Source of the DNA: an uncultured Solirubrobacteraceae bacterium
GTDB taxonomy: Bacteria; Actinomycetota; Thermoleophilia; Solirubrobacterales; Solirubrobacteraceae
DNA length: 8,672 nucleotides
NCBI GenBank assembly: GCA_955652215.1
Contig: CATPAX010000205.1
Location: 1 to 8,672 of the forward strand
Direction of reading: 5' to 3'
The translations under genes were made by a program, and so were the position numbers. The notes below the pieces were generated by a model. That model made no database searches. It had not been told where the DNA came from and saw only the letters and a program-made list of their open reading frames with translations. This document shows, in pieces, positions 1-6,413 of this stretch (positions are counted from its first letter, which is position 1; the number at the start of each line of letters is the position of its first letter).

Positions 1-1
1 C

Positions 2-649
2 CGCTTGGGGCAGGTTGTCGGCGCGTTCGGGTTCCCCGGGGCGCCGGGCTTCCCGAATCCCGAGGCGCGTGCGGTGTCTGCCACCTGCGGCGGGATTCGC
101 ATTGTCTCGGTGTACGTGCCCAACGGACGCGTGCCGGGGTCCGAGCACTATCAGTACAAGCTTGCCTGGCTCGGGTCCCTTCGGGAGATGATCTCCGCAG
201 GGCCGCCGGAGATGATCGTGTGCGGCGACATGAACATCGCTCCGGCCGATGACGATGTGTTCGACCCCGAGGCGTATGTCGGGCAGACGCATGTCACCGA
301 GCCAGAACGCGCGGCGCTTGCCAATCTTCAGGCGCTCGGCCTGCGCGACGTGGTCCGCGACCGCTGGCCGAACGAGCGGGTGTTCACTTACTGGGACTAC
401 CGGGCGGGGATGTTCCACCAGGACCTCGGGATGCGGATCGATCTCGTGCTGGCCAGCGAGCCCGTTGCGAGCCGAGTTCAGGCCGCCTGGGTCGACAGGC
501 ACGCCCGAAAAGGGCGAGGGCCAAGCGATCATGCGCCCGTGATCGTCGACTTGGACGAGGCGCCGGATGGGGATATCGGGCCGGTCGTCCCGCCGCCATC
601 GGCTCCGGCGGCCAAGCGCGGCTCCGTCAAGCTGCCTCAGGCGCCCTGA
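2..649 (+). CDS. xthA: Exodeoxyribonuclease III, 5'-truncated by window edge
   Basis: This is the C-terminal part of an ExoIII/AP endonuclease (endonuclease-exonuclease-phosphatase fold), which nicks DNA at abasic sites and trims 3' ends in base-excision repair in the cytoplasm. The frame is open at the left edge, so the TTG at position 5 is not a real start. Visible signatures are VYVPNG, YKLAWL, the catalytic GDMNIAP (Asp codon 227-229, Asn codon 233-235), HVTEPERAAL, the WDYR aromatic/DNA-contact segment, RIDLVLAS, and the terminal SDHAPV with the catalytic His at 530-532. All are typical of the family. The ORF ends in TGA after a roughly 30-residue Pro/Ala-rich tail that goes beyond the usual end of ExoIII. 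It converges with the LigD-type polymerase gene, with 4 bp between the stop codons. Identification is firm; the gene symbol follows the family. Confidence 0.95.
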   Translation, partial: RLGQVVGAFGFPGAPGFPNPEARAVSATCGGIRIVSVYVPNGRVPGSEHYQYKLAWLGSLREMISAGPPEMIVCGDMNIAPADDDVFDPEAYVGQTHVTEPERAALANLQALGLRDVVRDRWPNERVFTYWDYRAGMFHQDLGMRIDLVLASEPVASRVQAAWVDRHARKGRGPSDHAPVIVDLDEAPDGDIGPVVPPPSAPAAKRGSVKLPQAP

Positions 650-653
650 CCGG

Positions 654-1721
654 TCACTCCCGCGGGCGGTCTCGATCGCGCGAGGGCTGAACGCGCTTTG
701 GCTCTCCCGGCATCTTCGGATAGTCCGGTGGGTAGGGCATGTCGCCCTGGCCATCGGCTGCGTCTCGCTCATACATGGCCAGCAGTGGCTCGAGCGAGTG
801 AGCGACATCGTCGATCGCCGAGTGGAGATCGCCGCCCTCGCGAAAGCGAGCGGGCATCGTCTCGACGGTGAAGTCCTCGGGCTTGACATCTGGCAGCTCC
901 TCCCAAGCCACCGGCGCCGACACCGGCGCCCCCGGCTTCGGCCGGATGCTGTAGGCGCTAGCGATCGTGCGGTCGCGGGCGTTCTGGTTGTAGTCGACGA
1001 AGATCCGCTCGCCGCGCTCCTCCTTCCACCAGCTGGTGGTCACCTTTTCGGGAAGGCGCCGCCCAAGCTCGCGCCCGAACGCGATCGCGGCGTGGCGAAC
1101 GTCGGTGAACGTCCAGCGGGGTTCGATCCGCAGGTAGATGTGCACGCCACGTCCGCCTGAGGTTTTAGGGAAACCGGTGTAACCGAGCTCGTCGAGCAGC
1201 GCGCGCGCCTGGGCCGCGACCGGCACAGCGTCCACGAAGTCGGTGCCCGGCTGCGGATCTAGATCGATCCGCAGCTCGTCGGGATGGTCGACATCGGTGT
1301 CGCGAACCGGCCACGGGTGGAAGGTGATCGTTCCCATCTGGGCAGCCCAGCCGACCACTGCGATCTCGGTTGGGCAGACCTCGTCCGCAAACCGGCCTGA
1401 AGGAAACTGGATCCGCGCCGTCTGTACGTAGTCGGGAGCCCCCCGTGGGATGCGCTTCTGAAAAAAGGCATCCCCACCACCCCGCTCCCGGGTCGAGAGC
1501 ACGATGCCTGGATACACCCCCTTCGGCCATCGCTCGAGCGTCGTCGGGCGCCGCCCGAGTGCGCGCATGATCCCGTCCTCAACGGCGACGTAGTACTCGA
1601 CGATGTCGAGCTTGGTGATCGGACCCGAGCGCTCGGTCGCCGGGAAGATCACCCGGTCGGGGTTGGACACGCGCAGGTCGCGGGCACCGGCGTCGATCGT
1701 GATTGCCTGGGGGGAAGCCAT
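654..1721 (-). CDS. LigD-type DNA polymerase (archaeo-eukaryotic primase-polymerase), stand-alone
   Basis: This 355-residue protein is a stand-alone version of the polymerase domain of LigD, the primase-polymerase that fills gaps, adds (ribo)nucleotides and aligns ends in bacterial non-homologous end joining. Mycobacterial PolD1/PolD2 are comparable free-standing proteins. Visible signatures are FPHPWP-like FHPWPV (134-139), the metal-binding IDLDP with Asp153 and Asp155, the nucleotide-binding SGGRGVHIY with His194, and the third acidic residue Asp243 in FVDYNQN. The domain is complete. No ligase or nuclease domain is attached, and the C-terminus is a short basic Pro-rich tail. The ATG start is 20 bp after the TAG of the upstream fusion gene and is preceded by a GGGAAAG purine stretch, so it is probably the last gene of that operon. 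It converges with ExoIII. Role in end joining is inferred; Ku and a ligase must lie elsewhere. Confidence 0.95.
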   Translation of the reverse strand: MASPQAITIDAGARDLRVSNPDRVIFPATERSGPITKLDIVEYYVAVEDGIMRALGRRPTTLERWPKGVYPGIVLSTRERGGGDAFFQKRIPRGAPDYVQTARIQFPSGRFADEVCPTEIAVVGWAAQMGTITFHPWPVRDTDVDHPDELRIDLDPQPGTDFVDAVPVAAQARALLDELGYTGFPKTSGGRGVHIYLRIEPRWTFTDVRHAAIAFGRELGRRLPEKVTTSWWKEERGERIFVDYNQNARDRTIASAYSIRPKPGAPVSAPVAWEELPDVKPEDFTVETMPARFREGGDLHSAIDDVAHSLEPLLAMYERDAADGQGDMPYPPDYPKMPGEPKRVQPSRDRDRPRE

Positions 1722-1741
1722 CTTTCCCGGAGTTCTACCGT

Positions 1742-3508
1742 CTAGACGCCGACGTAGCGGGCGCCGAGAGTCGTGGCAAGCGTACGATGCGCGGGACTGG
1801 TTCCGATCAAGATCGATCGTGACGGCTCAAGCCCGTTCGCTCGTGCGAAAGCGAGCGGGAGCCCGGGGAGCGGCGGTCGGCACCAGCAGCGCGGGGGCCC
1901 GGCGGCATGTGGGCATAACGCGGCTTGCACGGGACCTGCCACTTCCACGGTGAGCCAGGACACACATGCATCGAGTCTCTCGGTCGCGCCTTCGGGGTTC
2001 CAGTCGAAGATCAGGTGCGGGCCCTCGCCGCGCGACTGTGCCAGTGCACCCTCGAAGCCCGAGTGCTCGACCGCTGATGCCGCCACGAACACGCCCGCCG
2101 GCACGTTCTCCGCCGGTTTGGTCCGCTCGAACGGCAGCACCTCCACAGCCGAGAAGCCCTCGTCGGTGGAGGGCGGCTCGAGCTCGCGGGCCGCACGCAT
2201 CTGGGATGTGGGCGTCAGCACGCCCTGCTCATGTCGCGCAAGCTCTCGAAGCTTCTCGGGAGTGGGAAGACTTCCGAACTGCTCGAGCAGGCGCTCGACG
2301 AGGTTGACCTGAGCCTGGGCCAGCGGCGTCTCGAGCCAGACACACCGGATCGGGATGGCGTGCCTGCTGGCAATCTCGATCGGGTAGTTGCGCGCCGACC
2401 GTGATAGGTATGTGTTGTCGAGGACGACCCGCCGCCTGCCCGAGGAGAGCTCCTCGTCCAGTGCTCCTGCGAGCTCGCGCAGGCCGCCACCGCGCTCATC
2501 GCGGTTGAGACGGACGTAGCCACGACTCACATAGTCCTGGGCGACCCGGCTCTTCCCGGCTCCCGGGATTCCGATGACGAGGACCACCTCCGCGTCTACT
2601 TGTAGCCCGGGTGGTTCTCGGCCAGCCTGGGGGGAGCGGCCCAGCGCTTGGTCGATGGCGGCTCGCTCCTCAGGGCCCAGGCGAAGCCGGGCCGCGCGAG
2701 CAGCGCTACGCGCTGTCTCCGGGCGCCGGGCGCCCGGAATGGCGACCACCCCAGGCGAGAGCTCCAGCAGGTAGGCGAGCGCGACCTCGGCCGGAGAAGC
2801 CCCGTGGCCTTGCGAGACCCTCGCCAGCGGCTGACGGCGAGCCAACCCGCCCGCGCGGCGGGGACCGCCGAGTGGGGAATGGGCGATCACGGCGATTCCG
2901 AGCTCGGCGCATCGCTCGAGCAGCCCGCCGCGCAGCGCACGATCGTCATAGACGCTGACCGCCACCTCGACGGCGCTCACCGGGGCAAGTTCGAGCGCCT
3001 CATTCAGCTGCGCGCGATTGACATTCGAGACACCGACGCGCTTGACGACGCCTTCGTCAACGAGTCGGGCGAGTGCACGCACCGACGTCCGCCATGGCGT
3101 CCGCGGATCGGGCGCATGGATCAGGTAGACGTCGATCGGGAGACCACCCAGGGCGACGAGGCTGGCCTCGCAGTCGCCGAGGATCGCTTTGGCACGCCCG
3201 TCCGGCACCCATCCGCCGCCCAGACGGGTCATGCCGCCCTTGGTCACGATCCGCGCCGTCGGCTCCGCGCCGGACCGGCGGAGCGCGCCGGCAAGCAGCC
3301 GCTCGTTATGGCCGAGCTCGGCCTCCCCGTGCCCATAGGCGCGTGCGGTGTCGAACACGGTCACACCGGCCTCGACGGCCGCGGCGATCGTCTTCTCAGC
3401 TAGCGCGCCGTTGCGCGGCTCATCGGTCGACAGCCGCATGCAGCCGAGGCCGACCCGGAGCTCCGACGGGTCAAGCCAAGCCGGACTGCTCACGTTGGTG
3501 GCGTTCAT
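1742..3508 (-). CDS. Fusion: aldo/keto reductase - PNKP-like polynucleotide kinase - degenerate HAD phosphatase
   Basis: This 588-residue protein has three modules in one uninterrupted frame. Residues 15-290 form an aldo/keto reductase TIM barrel with the catalytic tetrad Asp53, Tyr58, Lys90 and His131, plus late motifs GVSN (159-162) and IPGAR (257-261). Residues 305-462 form a P-loop kinase: GIPGAGKS (313-320), an LDNTY segment (363-367), and a LEPPSTDEGFSAVEVLPFER end (443-462). That end closely resembles the C-terminus of eukaryotic PNKP, which phosphorylates 5'-OH nucleic-acid ends. Residues 497-588 resemble the C-terminal half of a GmhB/PNKP-type HAD phosphatase. Its Cys-His/Cys-Cys zinc ligands remain (Cys532, His534, Cys541, Cys543), but catalytic positions appear lost. 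The ATG at 3508 is chosen because it overlaps the upstream stop as ATGA. A longer upstream extension of this frame, to 4063, is only a shadow of the phosphatidyltransferase gene. The substrate and the purpose of the fusion are unknown. Confidence 0.9.
   Translation of the reverse strand: MNATNVSSPAWLDPSELRVGLGCMRLSTDEPRNGALAEKTIAAAVEAGVTVFDTARAYGHGEAELGHNERLLAGALRRSGAEPTARIVTKGGMTRLGGGWVPDGRAKAILGDCEASLVALGGLPIDVYLIHAPDPRTPWRTSVRALARLVDEGVVKRVGVSNVNRAQLNEALELAPVSAVEVAVSVYDDRALRGGLLERCAELGIAVIAHSPLGGPRRAGGLARRQPLARVSQGHGASPAEVALAYLLELSPGVVAIPGARRPETARSAARAARLRLGPEERAAIDQALGRSPQAGREPPGLQVDAEVVLVIGIPGAGKSRVAQDYVSRGYVRLNRDERGGGLRELAGALDEELSSGRRRVVLDNTYLSRSARNYPIEIASRHAIPIRCVWLETPLAQAQVNLVERLLEQFGSLPTPEKLRELARHEQGVLTPTSQMRAARELEPPSTDEGFSAVEVLPFERTKPAENVPAGVFVAASAVEHSGFEGALAQSRGEGPHLIFDWNPEGATERLDACVSWLTVEVAGPVQAALCPHAAGPPRCWCRPPLPGLPLAFARANGLEPSRSILIGTSPAHRTLATTLGARYVGV
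3505..3508 (-). other. ATGA stop/start overlap coupling two genes
   Basis: On the minus strand the TGA stop of the phosphatidyltransferase (3507-3505) shares bases with the ATG start of the reductase-kinase fusion (3508-3506). There is no strong Shine-Dalgarno sequence just upstream. Reinitiation by the same ribosome is therefore the likely way the fusion protein is translated, and the overlap fixes its start codon. Confidence 0.8.
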
Positions 3509-4371
3509 GCTCGAGACAGGTGCGGAGCGGTGGAGCGAGGAGGCACGAGAGATCCGATCAGCACCAGGGCAGTCCCGGCCCGGTGTCGTCCCGCCGTGCA
3601 CATCGCCAGCCCTGTAAACCGCGGGAGCGCTCCCCACGGCCGAGCCCGGATCGCGGGCCGCCGGGCCCGGCCGAACACCGCCGCGAGCGCGATCGTGACG
3701 CCGATCGCGAATCGAGCCGCAATGGCCTGGAAGGCAAGTGGAGTGATCCGACCGTGTTCGCGCGCGGTCAGCGACGCAGCGGCGATGAACGCGAGATCGG
3801 CGGTGGTGTCCAGATCCCTCCCGAGCCTGGTTCGTCCGTAGCGGCGGGCGAGTGAGCCATCCACCCAGTCCGTGGCGCCGGCGATAACGACCAAGGCCGG
3901 CAACGCTACGCGACTGCGCGCAACCGCTGGGATCGCCGGAACGAGCCAGAAGCGCGCCAGCGTGACCGCGTCGGCGGGTGAGAGACGGGCTCGGTCGTGC
4001 CCGTCGCTTCCTTCCGCCATCCCTAGATGCCAATCGAGCATCTGCCAAACCGCGAGCCACCACGCCAACCCGCGGGCAGGGCTAAGCTCGATGTCCTCGA
4101 TCCGGCGGGTCGCGCGACAGGCCGACAGCCATGCGATCGCTCCGCACGCCCCCCATAGCCTCCCCTGGCGGACGAGCGAGGGGCGCTCCCGTCGTGCTGC
4201 TGCCGAGCGCTCCAGCGAGGCGCCGATGAACCGCCTCCAAGCTCGTGGCCGGTACGCACCGCGTCGCAGCTCCTCGAGCGCGTCTGCCGTCCAGCGCTCT
4301 CCCTCGGTCAGCGGACGGGGTGCGTAGCGCTGCGCGGCGAGAAGCCTGTGCTCGTTCAGGTCCGGTGGCAC
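3505..4371 (-). CDS. CDP-alcohol phosphatidyltransferase family membrane protein
   Basis: This is a 288-residue protein with the CDP-alcohol phosphotransferase signature DxxDGxxAR...GxxxDxxxD. It reads Asp168, Asp171-Gly172, Ala175-Arg176, Gly184, Asp188, Asp192 and would bind the divalent metals and the CDP-linked donor. The family transfers a phosphoalcohol from a CDP-activated lipid or alcohol to an acceptor alcohol in the membrane, as in phospholipid synthesis. Seven residues separate AR from G, one fewer than the eight usual in PgsA-type enzymes. Hydrophobic stretches surround the signature (about 136-170, 192-232 and 262-277). The first 130 residues are a basic, partly amphipathic extension without the signature. 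I place the start at GTG 4371, since the frame further upstream is shadow of the divergent gene. The TGA overlaps the ATG of the fusion gene, implying translational coupling. The acceptor alcohol cannot be told from sequence. Confidence 0.85.
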   Translation of the reverse strand: MPPDLNEHRLLAAQRYAPRPLTEGERWTADALEELRRGAYRPRAWRRFIGASLERSAAARRERPSLVRQGRLWGACGAIAWLSACRATRRIEDIELSPARGLAWWLAVWQMLDWHLGMAEGSDGHDRARLSPADAVTLARFWLVPAIPAVARSRVALPALVVIAGATDWVDGSLARRYGRTRLGRDLDTTADLAFIAAASLTAREHGRITPLAFQAIAARFAIGVTIALAAVFGRARRPAIRARPWGALPRFTGLAMCTAGRHRAGTALVLIGSLVPPRSTAPHLSRA

Positions 4372-4401
4372 CCGCGTATTGTGAGTCCGTAGGCTTCGGA
4401 G
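4372..4401. promoter_or_regulatory. Short divergent promoter region (putative)
   Basis: Only 30 bp separate the GTG of the minus-strand operon from the ATG of the SRPBCC gene, so promoters for both must lie here or inside the neighbouring coding starts. A TATTGT element (4377-4382, +) and its complement CACAAT (4383-4378, -) each match four of six -10 positions. If used on the minus strand, the start site would fall at about the GTG itself, consistent with a leaderless message. No convincing -35 was found on either side. Weak evidence. Confidence 0.3.
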
Positions 4402-4959
4402 ATGCGCCGAATCGCAGCGCTGATGCCCGGGCTCGCCTGTGCAGCCGGCGGCTACGCGCTCGTCGTGAGAGGCTCGCTCACGCTCGATCTCGATATCGGA
4501 CGGCGGGTTCGTCCGCTTGGGCCGATCACGATCGCGATCGCCGCGCCGCCCGGCACCGTGTTTGACGTGGTCGCGTCGCCTTATCTGGGGCGCACTCCGC
4601 GCGCCATGCAAGACAAGCTACGCGTGATCGAGCGCGGGAGCGACATGGTCCTGGCCGCGCACTTCACCACCGCCGGAAGGCTCACCACGACGACCGTCGA
4701 GACGGTGCGCTTCGAGCGGCCGAACCGCGTCTCGTTCCGGCTTGTCCGCGGCCCCGTCCCATACGTTGTCGAGACCTACGAGCTGAGCGAATCCCCGCCA
4801 GGCACCGAGCTTCTCTACACCGGCGAGCTGGGAACTGATCTCTGGCGCCTCGGGCAATGGTGGGGCGACCTCGTCGCGCGTCCCTGGGAGGAGACCGTCG
4901 CCGCCTCGCTTGAGTCGATCAAGGTCGAGGCGGAGCGACGAGCGCAGGTTCGCGGCTGA
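4402..4959 (+). CDS. Membrane-anchored SRPBCC (START/polyketide-cyclase-like) protein
   Basis: This is a 185-residue protein with a short hydrophobic N-terminal segment (about residues 4-22), probably a membrane anchor or uncleaved signal. A single SRPBCC-like helix-grip domain follows. Visible elements are the opening ITIAIAAPPGTVFDVVAS (the typical first strand plus helix), a TTVETVRFERPNRVSFRLVRG strand pair around residues 92-114, the strand ending LLYTGELGTD, and a long C-terminal helix (about 150-182) rich in Arg and Glu. Such domains bind hydrophobic ligands in a deep cavity; no catalytic residues can be assigned. The ATG at 4402 has GGAG directly abutting it, too close for a normal ribosome site, so leaderless translation or a start at ATG 4423 is possible. 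It is divergent from the lipid-synthesis-like gene and convergent with the rhodanese-CBS gene. Exact function unknown. Confidence 0.8.
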   Translation: MRRIAALMPGLACAAGGYALVVRGSLTLDLDIGRRVRPLGPITIAIAAPPGTVFDVVASPYLGRTPRAMQDKLRVIERGSDMVLAAHFTTAGRLTTTTVETVRFERPNRVSFRLVRGPVPYVVETYELSESPPGTELLYTGELGTDLWRLGQWWGDLVARPWEETVAASLESIKVEAERRAQVRG

Positions 4960-4998
4960 CAGGGTGTGAGAGATGGCTGCGGGGCAGATCGCGCGCCG

Positions 4999-5673
4999 TC
5001 ACGGACTGTCGAGATCTTCCCGCTTGACGATGCCGATCAATATTCCTTCGGGAGTTGTCACGATCGCCCACCGCAGGTCACGATCATCCAAACGCTTGGC
5101 AAGCGCAGCCGCCGTCTTGTCGGGGCGAACGGTCGATGGTCCGGCCTCCATGACCTCTTCGGCTGTGAGGTTCGGATCACAGTCCAGCGAGCTCCGGCGC
5201 AGCCTTCCGAGAAGCACGCCTCCGGCCGTCGTCACCAGGCCGAATCCGTAGCCGGAGGCGACGATTTCCTCCCGCACCTCTCCGACGCGGTCGCTGAGCT
5301 GGCAGATAACGACATCATCGTGGGCAAGCCGCCCTGCCCTCGGGACCCCCTCCTCTTGGCCTTCGATCGGAAGGTTGTGCGCGATCCAGTCGACTTTGCC
5401 TGGGAGGTAGTCGTAGACCTCGGTGAAGCCGAGCGCTTCGAGCCGGCACGCGGCTCGTGGGCTGAGGTCTCAGAGCCAATCCCAGCAGTAGACGACGACG
5501 GCCCGCTCGCGATCTAGAACGCCGGCGGTTTCGGCGGTCAGTTGCTTGAGCGGCAGGTTGATCGCGCCCGGAAGATGCCACCCTGAGTACTCCGCGTCGG
5601 GCAGCACCTCGACCACCTGAGCGCCTTCCTCGATCAATTGCTCGAGCTCAGCCAGCATGACGCCTGTTGGCAT
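4999..5673 (-). CDS. Rhodanese-CBS domain protein with in-frame UGA (candidate selenoprotein or nonsense-interrupted gene)
   Basis: The frame runs from ATG 5673 to TGA 4999, 224 codons plus stop, broken only by a TGA at 5472-5470 (codon 68). Residues 1-105 are a rhodanese domain (sulfur transfer or redox): VEVLPDAEYSGWHLPGAINLP, then VVVYC with the presumed catalytic Cys63, and after the TGA a matching DLSPRAA, LGFTEVYDY and DWIAHNLPIEG. Residues 132-224 form CBS motifs, with GVLLGRL and then a clear second repeat containing VRPDKT and ILIGIVKRE, possibly sensing an adenosine ligand. The C-terminal portion has no good start of its own; GTG 5277 is an internal valine. TGA falls at Cys+5, where related proteins often have Cys, so insertion of selenocysteine is a real possibility. 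Otherwise this is a nonsense mutation or sequence error. AGGAG at 5686-5682 lies 8 nt before the ATG. It follows the SDR gene by 30 bp, probably in one operon. Confidence 0.85.
5415..5472 (-). promoter_or_regulatory. Candidate bacterial SECIS-like structure starting at the in-frame UGA
   Basis: Reading the minus strand from the UGA (5472-5470), the A of the UGA plus GACCTC (5470-5464) pairs perfectly with GAGGTCT (5421-5415), a 7-bp outer stem. Inside is a 6-bp hairpin, CGAGCC (5457-5452) with GGCTCG (5444-5439), whose 7-nt loop GCGTGCC starts 18 nt after the UGA and begins with G. A further 5-bp hairpin, GAAGC (5439-5435) with GCTTC (5429-5425), can form. Bacterial SECIS elements sit directly 3' of the UGA inside the coding region with a G at the start of the apical loop, which this satisfies. 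GC-rich DNA folds easily, so this is suggestive only. Confidence 0.4.
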
Positions 5674-5681
5674 CGTCTCGT

Positions 5682-5686
5682 CTCCT
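5682..5686 (-). promoter_or_regulatory. Ribosome binding site of the rhodanese-CBS gene
   Basis: AGGAG on the minus strand, 8 nt upstream of the ATG at 5673. It is one of the better Shine-Dalgarno sites in the window, and it supports this start and active translation of a gene that contains an early TGA. Confidence 0.7.
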
Positions 5687-5703
5687 CGCGTCGTCCTATT
5701 TGC

Positions 5704-6363
5704 TCATGTTCCCGGTCGCTCAGAGAGGCTGCGCTCGAGCGCCTGCTCGACCGGTTCGGGGCCGCTGTTCAGGTAAAGGACCCGACGCGACGCGCGCTGA
5801 TCGCGGAGCAGCTCGGCCAGAACAGCAGCGACGTCCTCGCGCGGAATCTCCCCCCGAAATGGCGAGGAGTCGATTCGGACGCGCCCTGTTCCGGAATCGT
5901 CAGTCAATCTGCCGGGCCTCACGATCGTCCAGTCGCGCTCGGTGGCCATCAGTGCTGCGTCGGCCTGCGCCTTCGCGCGGAGGTAAACACTGAAGACATC
6001 ATCGCCGTCCGGAGGGTCCTCGGCGCCGACGGCGCTGACCATCAAGTACCGCTGCGAGTCGGTTGTCGCCTCGAGCAGCTTGATCGCGCCGTCGCGATCC
6101 ATCGTGAGCTTGCGCTCTGCGCCACTGCCGGCGCCTGCGCCCGCGGCGAACACCACCGCATCGGCACCGGCAACGGCCGCCGCGATCTGCTCGACCGGCG
6201 CCGTCTCGAGGTCACACATGACGGGGTGTGCCCCCACAGCCTCCAACTCTGAGGCATGCGCCGGATTGCGAATCAGGCCGACCACTTCGTCACCCCGGTC
6301 CACGAGCAGCGGGCCAAGCCGCATCGCGATCTTCCCACGTGCTCCAGCTATCGCCACTCGCAC
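5704..6363 (-). CDS. Atypical short-chain dehydrogenase / NAD(P)-binding protein
   Basis: This 219-residue Rossmann-fold protein is of the atypical SDR type often annotated as NAD(P)H-binding or NAD-dependent epimerase-like. The N-terminal GARGKIA (7-13) is a GxxGxxG nucleotide motif with the last Gly changed to Ala. An FAAGAGAGSG turn (72-81) follows strand four. Ser110 and a YLRAK motif (Tyr127, Lys131) retain the catalytic Ser-Tyr-Lys set, and IVRPGRLTDD (147-156) is the family's usual late motif. It probably binds NADP(H) and acts as a small oxidoreductase or redox sensor; the substrate is unknown. The start is GTG 6363. A GGAGGAG sits 12 nt upstream (6382-6376) and an AGGG 7 nt upstream. 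The rhodanese-CBS gene follows 30 bp downstream on the same strand, and the membrane-protein gene diverges from the start. Confidence 0.88.
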   Translation of the reverse strand: MRVAIAGARGKIAMRLGPLLVDRGDEVVGLIRNPAHASELEAVGAHPVMCDLETAPVEQIAAAVAGADAVVFAAGAGAGSGAERKLTMDRDGAIKLLEATTDSQRYLMVSAVGAEDPPDGDDVFSVYLRAKAQADAALMATERDWTIVRPGRLTDDSGTGRVRIDSSPFRGEIPREDVAAVLAELLRDQRASRRVLYLNSGPEPVEQALERSLSERPGT

Positions 6364-6413
6364 AATGTGACCCTACTCCTCCGAGCCCCCGGCCGAAGCC
6401 TCAGTCACGACCT

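Noticed and set aside
567..1160. A 197-residue plus-strand frame inside the LigD-type polymerase region
   Set aside because: It has no recognisable domain and lies antisense to a fully conserved polymerase; this is a typical high-GC shadow frame.
3509..4063. An N-terminal extension of the reductase-kinase frame up to 4063, which would make a 773-residue protein
   Set aside because: The extra 185 residues are low-complexity Arg/Gly/Ser-rich and lie opposite the conserved core of the phosphatidyltransferase in another frame. The ATGA overlap fixes the start at 3508.
4999..5277. A separate CBS-only gene starting at GTG 5277
   Set aside because: The GTG is an internal valine of a frame continuous with the rhodanese domain, and it would cut into the first CBS motif. 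Reinitiation there cannot be fully excluded because GGAG lies just upstream.
5470..5472. Variant genetic code with UGA read as a normal sense codon
   Set aside because: TGA terminates ExoIII, the polymerase, the phosphatidyltransferase, the SRPBCC protein, the SDR, the 7702 lipoprotein and the rhodanese-CBS gene itself, so a global reassignment is not tenable.
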